Assembly: GCF_000952855.1 (NCBI RefSeq)
Contig: NZ_JSVU01000002.1
Location: 248,001-312,000 of the forward strand
Direction: 5' to 3'
Source of the DNA: Aequorivita vladivostokensis
GTDB lineage: Bacteria > Bacteroidota > Bacteroidia > Flavobacteriales > Flavobacteriaceae
DNA: 64,000 nt
The number at the start of each line of letters is the position of its first letter. Within the stretch, counting starts at the first letter, position 1. The notes under the pieces are model-generated. The model did not search any database and was not told the DNA's origin. It saw nothing but the letters and a program-made list of their open reading frames with translations. Below are positions 51,986-59,828 of the stretch, piece after piece. Both the position numbers and the translations under genes were made by a program.

Positions 51986-52285
51986 ATGATTGAAGATGTA
52001 GAAATTATCGACAACGAGTTTTTGAGACAGTTCGAACTCGAAATTGGCGACAACATGGCCCGCATAGAATATGCTTTGCAGGACCGAAAAATTTTTCTCA
52101 CTAAGTACGAAATGCCCGAGGACCTGGAAGAACAAGGTTTTCGTGAAATCTTCATCAAAGCCGTTTTTGAGGAAGTAAAGAACCGTGGCATTAGCTTGGT
52201 GCCAACAAGCCCAGAAATTGCAGGGTTTATGCGAAAGAACCGTCGGAAATATAAAGATTTGCTTCCTGTGGGCATCAATATTTAG
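51986..52285 (+). CDS. Small GNAT-type N-acetyltransferase (YjdJ/GCN5-like short form)
   Basis: A 99-residue protein whose length and pattern (ARIEYALQDRKIFLTKYEMPEDLEEQGF near the centre, then ALFIKAVFEEVKNRGISLVPTSPEIAGFM-like end) fit the short single-fold GNAT proteins. The acetyl-CoA loop (GxGxA/G) of larger GNATs is not clear, which is usual for this short group. Substrate unknown. It lies 80 bases upstream of an outer-membrane-like protein. Confidence 0.72.
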   Translation: MIEDVEIIDNEFLRQFELEIGDNMARIEYALQDRKIFLTKYEMPEDLEEQGFREIFIKAVFEEVKNRGISLVPTSPEIAGFMRKNRRKYKDLLPVGINI

Positions 52286-52365
52286 AATGAAGGTTTCTCC
52301 AAGGTTTCCGAAATCTTGCAGAAATAAATCCTTAATTCCCTTTTATCCACCAAAGGCCCCTTTAA

Positions 52366-52986
52366 ATGAAATATCTATATAGGTTATTCATTCTTGCTTT
52401 CCTTTTTTCCCAACAAAGCTATGGGCAATTTTGGGAGAATAATTTTATTTATGCAAATGCGGGAATTTCAACCGGCAATTTTCTTGGGGTGGAAGCAGGT
52501 TTCAATTACATAAAGTATGAAAAATTATATTTCGGTCTAAATTATGCGAATCCTTCTGATGAAGCCAAAAACAAACCGGTAGATTATTCTGGAGGTCTGC
52601 TTGGTTCAGACGAAGTAAAAGATATCCACCACTCTTTTAAAGTTTCTTCGGGTTACGTGATAACCTTAAACCCGAAAAAGACCATTAGATTGAACCTGCG
52701 CGGAGGTATAGGAGTGCGCTGGTCTCGAATCGCTACAGACTTTCAACAGCACAGTACGGGAGCGGGCTGGTTTTCCAGCACTACTTATTCGTATGATCGA
52801 GAAAGCAAATATTCAGCAGAAATAACGGTATTTCCAGCGATTGAATTTCCATTGGCAAGAGGCTACGGCCTTTCCTTAGGGCCAACTCTGTCAGTGGCTG
52901 ATGGTCGAACATTTGTTGGCTTAAGTTTAAATAATATTTTTGGAGTGGTAAGAGGAAAGACCAGTGCCAACCCACCTCCCAATTAA
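52366..52986 (+). CDS. Hypothetical outer-membrane beta-barrel-like protein
   Basis: A 206-residue protein with a signal peptide (AFLFSQQSYGQ, cleavage near 20) followed by alternating amphipathic strands, for example AGISTGNFLGVEAGFNYIKY and LSLGPTLSVADGRTFVGLSL. The length would fit an eight-stranded barrel, common in Bacteroidota surface proteins. No motif identifies a ligand. Its end meets mtaB on the opposite strand with a 4-base overlap (52983-52986). Confidence 0.62.
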   Translation: MKYLYRLFILAFLFSQQSYGQFWENNFIYANAGISTGNFLGVEAGFNYIKYEKLYFGLNYANPSDEAKNKPVDYSGGLLGSDEVKDIHHSFKVSSGYVITLNPKKTIRLNLRGGIGVRWSRIATDFQQHSTGAGWFSSTTYSYDRESKYSAEITVFPAIEFPLARGYGLSLGPTLSVADGRTFVGLSLNNIFGVVRGKTSANPPPN

Positions 52987-54320
52987 ACCGGAATGGAGGC
53001 CTGAACTATAGGATCAAACCTCACCAAACCATCCTCGTCAATTTCTGTAAGCGTAATTTCCTGTAAGGTATTTACCAATTCCGGATTCCACGGCGCTTTC
53101 ACTTTTACGTAATTTTCCGTGAAACCGTGGATATAGCCCTCTTTGTTTTCGCCTTCAAAAAGAACGGTACGGGTCGTGCCCAATTGACTTTCATAAAAAG
53201 CCCTTCTTTTTTTTGCTGAAAGACCGCGCAACATTTTACTGCGCTTGTTTCGCACCTTCATCGGCACTACCCCCTCCAATTCAGCGGCGGGCGTATTGTC
53301 CCTTTCGGAATAGGTGAAAACGTGCAAATAGGAAATATCCAACTCGTTCAAAAAATGATAGGTTTCCAAAAACCGCTCATCCGTTTCGCCCGGAAACCCA
53401 ACGATAACATCAACGCCAATGCAGGCGTGCGGCATTACTTCCCGAATTTTTGCAACCCTTTCCACATAAAGTTCGCGCATATAGCGGCGGCGCATCAATT
53501 TTAAAATTTCATTGCTCCCACTTTGCAACGGAATGTGAAAATGCGGTACAAATGTTCGCGACTTTGCCACAAAATCAATGGTTTCGTTTTTCAGCAAATT
53601 GGGTTCTATGGAAGAAATGCGAAGCCGCTCTATACCTTCCACTTCATCCAAAGCTTTTACCAATTCCAGAAAAGTGTGCTCGTGTTTTTTGTTTCCGAAC
53701 TCCCCTTTTCCGTAATCGCCAATGTTTACGCCTGTTAAAACAATTTCCTTTATCCCCTGCGCCGAAATATCGGCGGCGTTCTGCAGCACATTTTCCAATG
53801 TATCGCTTCGTGAAATACCGCGCGCCAAAGGAATGGTGCAATAGGTACATTTATAATCGCAGCCGTCCTGCACTTTAAGAAAAGCCCGTGTTCTATCGCC
53901 AATGGAATAGGAACCCACGTAAAAATCTGCCTCCTCTATTTCGCAGGAATGCACTTCCCCGAAATCATTTTTGGAAAGGTCATTTAGATAATCGGTTATT
54001 TTGAATTTTTCGGTCGCGCCCAAAACAAGGTCAACCCCATCCACATCCGCCAGTTCGTGCGGCTTTAATTGGGCATAGCAACCAACGGCAGCGACAAAGG
54101 CCTTTGGATTTGATTTTTGCGCCTGCTTTACAATGGTCTTAAAACGCTTGTCGGCATTTTCAGTTACGCTGCACGTGTTAATTACGTAGATATCAGCTTT
54201 TTCGGAAAAATCTACACGTTGAAAACCTTCTCCCTCAAAACTTCTTGCAATGGTTGAAGTTTCGCTGAAGTTGAGTTTGCAGCCGAGGGTGTAAAAGGCG
54301 ACTTTTTTTGAAGAATGCAT
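52983..54320 (-). CDS. mtaB: tRNA t6A37 methylthiotransferase MtaB
   Basis: A 445-residue radical-SAM enzyme that adds methylthio to t6A37 of ANN-decoding tRNAs. The start is ATG 54320: the longer open frame would run across the promoter at 54347-54354. N-terminal MTTase cysteines are in TLGCKLNFSE (about 11-20), INTCSVTENAD and AVGCYAQ; the radical-SAM cluster is DGCDYKCTYCTIP (CxxxCxxC, about 151-163). TRAM-type C-terminus follows. It overlaps the outer-membrane-like gene at the 3' end by 4 bases. Confidence 0.93.
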   Translation of the reverse strand: MHSSKKVAFYTLGCKLNFSETSTIARSFEGEGFQRVDFSEKADIYVINTCSVTENADKRFKTIVKQAQKSNPKAFVAAVGCYAQLKPHELADVDGVDLVLGATEKFKITDYLNDLSKNDFGEVHSCEIEEADFYVGSYSIGDRTRAFLKVQDGCDYKCTYCTIPLARGISRSDTLENVLQNAADISAQGIKEIVLTGVNIGDYGKGEFGNKKHEHTFLELVKALDEVEGIERLRISSIEPNLLKNETIDFVAKSRTFVPHFHIPLQSGSNEILKLMRRRYMRELYVERVAKIREVMPHACIGVDVIVGFPGETDERFLETYHFLNELDISYLHVFTYSERDNTPAAELEGVVPMKVRNKRSKMLRGLSAKKRRAFYESQLGTTRTVLFEGENKEGYIHGFTENYVKVKAPWNPELVNTLQEITLTEIDEDGLVRFDPIVQASIPV

Positions 54321-54346
54321 TGTTGTATTTTTGGCAATTGCGATTG

Positions 54347-54354
54347 CAAAAGTA
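54347..54354 (-). promoter_or_regulatory. -7 box for mtaB, which decides its start
   Basis: Minus strand TACTTTTG, 27 bases upstream of ATG 54320, placing the transcript start after the alternative far-upstream start at 54377. Confidence 0.65.
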
Positions 54355-54463
54355 CAAACTAAAAACCACGAATACACGAATTATTTGTTTTGAGATTTTA
54401 CTATTCTAAACCTTAAAGAGCGAATAAACCTATATATTCGTGCATTCGTGGTAAATTTTTTAA

Positions 54464-56083
54464 ATGATTAAAATTCTATCAATTTTCACCGTACTCCTCA
54501 CGCTCCTATCCTGCATCAAAAAGGCAGAATCAGACCGCGACCACCTCGTCTTCCGCTATAACGAACACGGAAACATCCCGACATTAGACCCCGCATTTGC
54601 CCGAAATCCCCAGGCCATTTGGCCAGATAACCAACTTTATAACGGCTTGGTGCAATTGGATGATTCGTTGAATATTAAGCCGGATATCGCCCAAAGCTGG
54701 GTCATTGACGATTCCACAAACACTTACACTTTTTCCCTGCGGAATGATGTATATTTCCATCAAAACGTGGCTTTTGCCAAAATGAACCCGGACGTTCTGC
54801 CCCGCTACACGCGAAAAGTAATAGCATCAGATTTTGTATACAGTTTTGACCGTTTGACGGATGAAAAAGTGGCCTCCTCCGGCAGTTGGGTGATGAATTA
54901 TGTTGAAAAATATTGGGCCGAAGACGACCATACTTTTGCAATCAGATTGAAGCAGCCCTTTCCCGCATTTTTGGGCTTGCTCTCGATGCGCTACTGTTCG
55001 GTGGTGCCGAGGGAAGCAGTGGAATTTTACGGCAATGAATTCCGAAGTAATCCTGTGGGCACGGGACCTTTTCAGTTTAAAATGTGGGAGGAAAACGTAG
55101 AGCTGGTTTTCAGAAAAAATCCGCTGTATTTCGAAAGGGATGAAAACGGAGAAAGGCTTCCCTATTTAGAGGCCGTGGCAATAACATTTTTACCCGATAA
55201 GCAAAGTGAATTTTTGCAGTTTGCCCAGGGCAAGCTCGATTTTATCTCGGGTTTGGACGGCAGCTACAAAGACGAGCTTTTAACCACGCACGGAAAGCTG
55301 CAACCAAAGTACAAAAACTTGGCTTATATGATTACGGGACCGTATTTAAATACGGAATACCTTGGTTTTTTCCTCGGTACAAATACGCCCGAAATAAAAA
55401 GCAAGACCTTGCGAAAGGCCATCAATTACGGTTTCGACCGCCAAAAGATGGTAACCTATCTTCGCAACGGCATGGGCATTCCGGCCATTCACGGTTTTAT
55501 TCCGAAAGGCTTGCCCGGCTATGCTGAAATTGACGGTTACACCTATCAGCCTGAAAAAGCCAAGGAATTGCTTGCACAATATAAAACCGAAACCGGCGAC
55601 ACAAAACCCGAAATTACCATAGGCACCAACAGCCAGTATTTGGATTTATGTGAATATGTACAGCGCGAACTCGAAAAACTCGGGATTGCCGTGACCATAG
55701 ACGTAATGCCGCCTTCCACGCTTCGACAGATGAAAAGCAGCGGCGAGCTGGATATTTTTCGCGCCAGCTGGATTGCCGATTATCCTGATGCTGAAAACTA
55801 TCTATCGCTGTTTTACAGTCCCAACTTCGCTCCCAACGGCCCCAATTATATGCACTTCCGCAATGCTACTTTTGACAGTATTTATGAAAAGGCGCTTACA
55901 ATTTCAAAAATTGAAGAACGGAAAATCCTCTATACGAAAATGGATTCCATTATTGTTGAAGAAGCCCCGGTAGTGCCATTATTTTATGACATGGCGGTTC
56001 GGTTTGTGAATAAAAAAGTGTCGGGTTTGGGAATTAATCCACAGAATTTTTTGGTTTTGAAACACGTGAAAAAGTCGGAATAA
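54464..56083 (+). CDS. ABC-type peptide/nickel substrate-binding lipoprotein (family 5)
   Basis: A 539-residue lipoprotein (LLTLLSCIKK, Cys at 17) of the SBP_bac_5 family. Pattern: IPTLDPAFARNPQAIWPDNQLYNGLVQLD (about 40-68), NPVGTGPFQFKMW near 195, and a late lobe with SGELDIFRASWIADYPDAENYLSLF (about 420-444). It captures oligopeptides or a related ligand. No permease or ATPase genes are adjacent, so it may share a transporter encoded elsewhere. The first 15 bases of the gap show a repeated phrase (CACGAATACACGAATT and TTCGTGCATTCGTGG) with no clear role. Confidence 0.85.
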   Translation: MIKILSIFTVLLTLLSCIKKAESDRDHLVFRYNEHGNIPTLDPAFARNPQAIWPDNQLYNGLVQLDDSLNIKPDIAQSWVIDDSTNTYTFSLRNDVYFHQNVAFAKMNPDVLPRYTRKVIASDFVYSFDRLTDEKVASSGSWVMNYVEKYWAEDDHTFAIRLKQPFPAFLGLLSMRYCSVVPREAVEFYGNEFRSNPVGTGPFQFKMWEENVELVFRKNPLYFERDENGERLPYLEAVAITFLPDKQSEFLQFAQGKLDFISGLDGSYKDELLTTHGKLQPKYKNLAYMITGPYLNTEYLGFFLGTNTPEIKSKTLRKAINYGFDRQKMVTYLRNGMGIPAIHGFIPKGLPGYAEIDGYTYQPEKAKELLAQYKTETGDTKPEITIGTNSQYLDLCEYVQRELEKLGIAVTIDVMPPSTLRQMKSSGELDIFRASWIADYPDAENYLSLFYSPNFAPNGPNYMHFRNATFDSIYEKALTISKIEERKILYTKMDSIIVEEAPVVPLFYDMAVRFVNKKVSGLGINPQNFLVLKHVKKSE

Positions 56084-56147
56084 TTTGTAAATTACAGTTT
56101 AAACTTCAAAAAAGTAAAGAACGGGATTTGGAGGTTCTGCTCTGGCA

Positions 56148-56402
56148 ATGGCACAAACGCTTCGCAATAATGCAAAGCAACTTGTAAAACGTGATAAATA
56201 CTTTGAAAAGGACACTACACCTTTAAATAGTAGCTATGGAAAAATCATCGATTACAAAAAAATGTCCCCCGAACAATTTGAGGCATTCAAACAAAAACTG
56301 CGTCAAAAAGAAATAGAGCGACAAAAACGGCTAACTATTGTCTTTGGAAGCGTTATGATAGTGATTGTTGCAGCCCTGATTTATCTTTTATTTTTTTATT
56401 AA
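56148..56402 (+). CDS. Small membrane protein, C-terminal tail anchor
   Basis: An 84-residue protein with a charged helical front (residues 1-60, rich in Lys/Arg and Gln) and one membrane helix at the end (about 62-84, IVFGSVMIVIVAALIYLLFFY). It looks like a tail-anchored protein. It belongs to no family I recognise. The last four bases overlap the end of the opposite-strand GlmU-like gene, so the two converge. Confidence 0.62.
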   Translation: MAQTLRNNAKQLVKRDKYFEKDTTPLNSSYGKIIDYKKMSPEQFEAFKQKLRQKEIERQKRLTIVFGSVMIVIVAALIYLLFFY

Positions 56403-57574
56403 GCTTTCCGCCATTTGGCCGTTTCCTCAAAAACATGTTCCAAAATCTTGGCGTCCATTTCTGAAAACTCGATGTTTCTTCGGCCCATCACTACTTTTGC
56501 CACTTCAAAAGCCTTGTCGGTTTTATAAGTGGTAAAACCACCGCTTCCGCCCCAACTGAAACTGGGAACAAAATTCCGCGGGAAACCGCTTCCGAAGATA
56601 TTGGCACTCACGCCCACAACCGTTCCGGTATTGAACATGGTGTTGATGCCGCATTTGCTGTGGTCGCCCATCATCAGCCCGCAGAACTGTAATCCGGTTC
56701 TTGCAAAACCTTCGGTTTCATAATCCCAGAGCCGCACTTCGGCGTAGTTGTTTTTTAGGTTGGAATTGTTGGTATCTGCCCCCAAATTGCACCATTCGCC
56801 CACAACGGAATTTCCCAAAAACCCGTCGTGGCCTTTGTTTGAATATCCAAAAATCACCGAATTGTTCACCTCTCCCCCAACCTTGCTGTGCGGGCCAACG
56901 GTGGTATTTGTATAAATCTTGGCACCCATTTTTAAGGTGGAATGTTCGCAAAGCGCAAACGGCCCGCGCACGAATGCGCCTTCCATAATTTCGGCATCTT
57001 TACCTATATATATGGGTCCTTCGGAAGCGTTTAAAGTGCAAAATTCAATTTTCGCGCCTTCTTCTATAAAAATATTTTGAGGGCTTTTTGTCCAAACTCC
57101 TTCGGGAATAGGCTGCGATTTTCTACCCCGGGTGAGCATTTCAAAATCGCGTTTTATCGCCTCGCCATTTTTTGAGAAAATATCCCAGGTGTGCTCTATT
57201 CTCAACACATCGTTGTGGGCATATTGGATTATATCGAAAGTTTCAAAATCTACTTCCTGTCCTTCGGTCGTAAAAAAAGCTATTGGTTCCTCATCAAAAA
57301 AGACCGCCTGGTTTTCCTCCAATCCTTTAATAATATTCGCTAAATTTTCCGAAGGAAGGAAAGACGCATTTATCAAAATATTCTTCTCAAGCTCCAAAAA
57401 AGGATATTTTTCTGAAAGATAGTCTTCGGTAACGGTCGTTGTGGTAAAGCCCAACAAGTGTTCCCACTTTTCGCGAATAGTCAAGATACCCACACGAATA
57501 TCGGCGACGGGGCGTGTAAAAGTGAATGGTAAAAGCTGGTTGCGGACGCTGCCGTCGAAGAGGATGTAATTCAT
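56399..57574 (-). CDS. GlmU-like sugar nucleotidyltransferase family protein
   Basis: A 391-residue protein. The first 90 residues (NYILFDGSVRNQLLPFTFTRPVADIRVGIL) resemble a nucleotidyltransferase start, but the signature GxGTR loop of true GlmU is not seen. The rest, from about 170, is a left-handed parallel beta-helix with hexapeptide repeats (GKDAEIMEGAFVRGPFALC, then GEWCNLGADTNNSNLKNNYAEV). Flavobacterial genomes name this GlmU family protein or putative sugar nucleotidyltransferase. It is probably an acyl- or nucleotidyltransferase of cell-surface sugars. Its 3' end meets the small membrane protein. Confidence 0.82.
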   Translation of the reverse strand: MNYILFDGSVRNQLLPFTFTRPVADIRVGILTIREKWEHLLGFTTTTVTEDYLSEKYPFLELEKNILINASFLPSENLANIIKGLEENQAVFFDEEPIAFFTTEGQEVDFETFDIIQYAHNDVLRIEHTWDIFSKNGEAIKRDFEMLTRGRKSQPIPEGVWTKSPQNIFIEEGAKIEFCTLNASEGPIYIGKDAEIMEGAFVRGPFALCEHSTLKMGAKIYTNTTVGPHSKVGGEVNNSVIFGYSNKGHDGFLGNSVVGEWCNLGADTNNSNLKNNYAEVRLWDYETEGFARTGLQFCGLMMGDHSKCGINTMFNTGTVVGVSANIFGSGFPRNFVPSFSWGGSGGFTTYKTDKAFEVAKVVMGRRNIEFSEMDAKILEHVFEETAKWRKA

Positions 57575-57677
57575 TTTGATTTACGATTTTAGATATTTGA
57601 TTTACGATTTCCTAAAAATCGTAGCTATAAAAATACAAATTCAATATTACTCAAAAATCTACAATCAACAATCGTCT

Positions 57678-57693
57678 CCCGATAACTATCGGG
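57678..57693. repeat. Perfect palindrome CCCGATAACTATCGGG-type element
   Basis: The 16 bases CCCGATAACTATCGGG pair arm to arm (CCCGATA / TATCGGG around AC). Similar TCCCGATAnCTATCGGGA palindromes recur in several flavobacterial genomes in my recollection, so this may be a dispersed short repeat. I see no second copy in this window by eye. Confidence 0.45.
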
Positions 57694-57703
57694 ACTAAAA
57701 TCA

Positions 57704-57731
57704 AAAAGCCCCCGATTTCTCGAAGGCTTTT
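57704..57731 (-). terminator. Intrinsic terminator for rpmE2
   Basis: On the minus strand the stem AAAAGCC / GGCTTTT with a 14-base loop is followed by a T-run. It lies 26 bases after the L31 stop. Confidence 0.7.
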
Positions 57732-57756
57732 CTATGTTTTACTAAAAAAGTGAAGA

Positions 57757-58038
57757 CTATTCTTCAGTTTTAGCTTCTTTAGCCGCAGGTTTTTTAAATT
57801 TGTCGTATTTGTTTTTGAATTTGTCAATACGTCCCGCAGTATCGATAAGTTTTGCTTTTCCGGTATAGAAAGGATGCGAAGAACGTGAAATCTCCATCTT
57901 CACCAAAGGATATTCAACACCATCAACCTCGATAGTCTCCTTTGTATCTGCAGTTGATTTAGTAAGGAAAACGTCTTCATTACTCATATCCTTAAAAGCA
58001 ACTATTCTATAATTTTCTGGGTGGATACCTTTTTTCAT
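57757..58038 (-). CDS. rpmE2: 50S ribosomal protein L31, type B
   Basis: A 93-residue L31 of the type B (zinc-free) class: [20 protein letters not shown] at the start, [28 protein letters not shown] in the centre, and no CxxC zinc pair. A C-terminal tail rich in Lys, Ala and Glu ([11 protein letters not shown]) extends it. Type B forms replace type A during zinc shortage in some bacteria; here it may be the only copy. A -7 box lies at 58094-58101. Confidence 0.94.
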   Translation of the reverse strand: MKKGIHPENYRIVAFKDMSNEDVFLTKSTADTKETIEVDGVEYPLVKMEISRSSHPFYTGKAKLIDTAGRIDKFKNKYDKFKKPAAKEAKTEE

Positions 58039-58093
58039 CTCTGTAATATTATAATTTAAAATACGCTCTTCCGACCTTTCGGAATTGAGTTTG

Positions 58094-58101
58094 CAAATTT
58101 A
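58094..58101 (-). promoter_or_regulatory. -7 box for rpmE2
   Basis: Minus strand TAAATTTG, 55 bases upstream of the ATG at 58038. Confidence 0.5.
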
Positions 58102-58180
58102 AGTATTAATTGGAAATTAGCAACAAAATTTTCCACTTTTTTAATTCGTTACTAAATCGCCCGCAAATGTAACGTTTTGC

Positions 58181-58188
58181 TATCTTTG
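58181..58188 (+). promoter_or_regulatory. -7 box for the DUF4199-GT2 operon
   Basis: TATCTTTG lies 36 bases upstream of ATG 58225. It also shows that the longer open frame from 58177 cannot be the true start. Confidence 0.65.
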
Positions 58189-58224
58189 TTTACTAACCAA
58201 CCGAACTTAAAAAACAACGTTAAA

Positions 58225-58767
58225 ATGGAAAACCAACCTATTTCAATTAAAAAATCGGCGGTCAACTACGGCCTTATTTTAGGTGCAGTACTTGCGCTTA
58301 TGACTACCCTAATGTATGTTTTAAATCCAGACCTTTTCACAAAATGGTGGGTGGGAATTATTAGTTTCATTATAATTATCGCCTTGGGGATTGTATCCGT
58401 TGCAAAAGCAAAGGGTTTGCTCGGTGGAATAATGAATTTTAAACAAGCGTTTACCGTCTATTTTATAACCGTCGCCATTGGATTGTTGATCAGCACATTG
58501 GTTGGAATTTTAATTTTCAACATCATCGATCCAGATTTAGCAGCTTTTTTACAGGAAAAAACTCTGGAAATGACTGCTGAATTCTTACAAAAACTAGGCA
58601 CTCCTCAAGCTGAAATAGACAAGCAAATGGCAAAAATGGCCGAACAGGATAACTTTGCAATTGGCACGCAACTGAAAAATTACGTATTCAGTCTTGCTTT
58701 TATGAGTGTTATTGGGTTACTTGTTGCACTTATTTTCAAGACAAAAAATCCAAATCCGTTAAACTAA
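58225..58767 (+). CDS. DUF4199 membrane protein
   Basis: A 180-residue membrane protein from ATG 58225 (MENQPISIKKSAVNYG). It has four hydrophobic segments (about 16-34, 42-58, 74-98 and 154-172) and the DUF4199 family layout, with a charged loop of about 50 residues before the last helix. The family is confined mainly to Bacteroidota. It is followed by a GT2 gene with a 3-base gap, a common pairing, which suggests a joint envelope role. Confidence 0.82.
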   Translation: MENQPISIKKSAVNYGLILGAVLALMTTLMYVLNPDLFTKWWVGIISFIIIIALGIVSVAKAKGLLGGIMNFKQAFTVYFITVAIGLLISTLVGILIFNIIDPDLAAFLQEKTLEMTAEFLQKLGTPQAEIDKQMAKMAEQDNFAIGTQLKNYVFSLAFMSVIGLLVALIFKTKNPNPLN

Positions 58768-58770
58768 TTG

Positions 58771-59718
58771 ATGAATATTTCCATCGTCATACCCCTTCTC
58801 AACGAAGAAGAATCGCTAAATGAATTATACCGTTGGATTGCAGAAGTTATGCAATCCAATGGTTTTTTATACGAGCTCATTTTTATTGACGATGGCAGTA
58901 CAGACGGTTCCTGGAAAATTATTGAAAAATTATCCCACGAAAATTCTGAGGTAAAAGGAATCCGTTTTCAGAAGAATTACGGGAAATCGCAAGCGCTGCA
59001 CGCGGGTTTTGCAATGGCGAAAGGCGATGTGACTATTACGATGGATGCCGATCTACAGGACAATCCCGAAGAAATTCCCGAACTCTACAAAATGATTACC
59101 GAAGAAGGTTTCGACCTTGTTTCGGGCTGGAAAAAGAAACGATACGATTCTGTTTTGAGCAAAAACCTGCCTTCAAAACTGTTCAATTATGCTGCACGGA
59201 AAACTTCTGGCGTAAAATTGCACGACTTTAATTGTGGGCTGAAAGCCTATAAAAAGGATGTGGTAAAAACCATTGAGGTCACTGGCGAAATGCACCGCTA
59301 TATTCCGGTGCTTGCCAAAAATGCTGGCTTCAGCAGAATTTCAGAAAAACCTGTTTTGCACCAGGCCCGAAAATACGGAACCACAAAATTTGGCGCCGAA
59401 CGTTTTATCCGCGGGTTTTTAGACTTGATTACCATTTGGTTTTTGTCACGTTTTGGAAAAAGACCGATGCACCTATTTGGCGCTTGGGGCGCATTTATGC
59501 TTTTTGTGGGCTTTTCCTTCGCACTGTTTTTGGGAATCGACAAGCTATTCATCAATCCTTCGGCAAGACTTATTACGGACAGACCTGAATTTTTTATTGC
59601 CCTAATAGCAATGGTTCTGGGATCGCAGCTTTTTCTTGCTGGGTTTTTGGGTGAATTGATCCTTCGAAGCAAAAAAGATTCACGAAACTATATCATTAAA
59701 GAAACTGTCAATCAGTAA
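58771..59718 (+). CDS. GT2 family glycosyltransferase, DPM/GtrB-like
   Basis: A 315-residue enzyme from ATG 58771 (a TTG directly before would add one residue). The GT-A fold shows FIDDGSTDGSW (about 36-46) and MDADLQDNPEEIP (about 92-104). Two C-terminal membrane helices (about 232-255 and 273-293) follow, as in DPM-like enzymes that load sugars on polyprenyl phosphate. The sugar donor is unknown. It follows DUF4199 with a 3-base gap and precedes a separate promoter for the mutase. Confidence 0.9.
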   Translation: MNISIVIPLLNEEESLNELYRWIAEVMQSNGFLYELIFIDDGSTDGSWKIIEKLSHENSEVKGIRFQKNYGKSQALHAGFAMAKGDVTITMDADLQDNPEEIPELYKMITEEGFDLVSGWKKKRYDSVLSKNLPSKLFNYAARKTSGVKLHDFNCGLKAYKKDVVKTIEVTGEMHRYIPVLAKNAGFSRISEKPVLHQARKYGTTKFGAERFIRGFLDLITIWFLSRFGKRPMHLFGAWGAFMLFVGFSFALFLGIDKLFINPSARLITDRPEFFIALIAMVLGSQLFLAGFLGELILRSKKDSRNYIIKETVNQ

Positions 59719-59803
59719 TTGGGGTTTCGGAATCCAAAACATTAGCACTCTTAACAACTCAAACATTAAATCTGGAATCTTGAATTCTCCTTTATTTTAT
59801 TGC

Positions 59804-59811
59804 TATTTTTG
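59804..59811 (+). promoter_or_regulatory. -7 box for the phosphosugar mutase operon
   Basis: TATTTTTG, 17 bases before ATG 59829. Confidence 0.6.
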
Positions 59812-59828
59812 CACTTTAATTGAAACGA

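Noticed and set aside
53450-53878. 142-codon plus-strand open frame inside mtaB
   Set aside because: mtaB is complete with all cysteine motifs; the overlapping frame has no family pattern.
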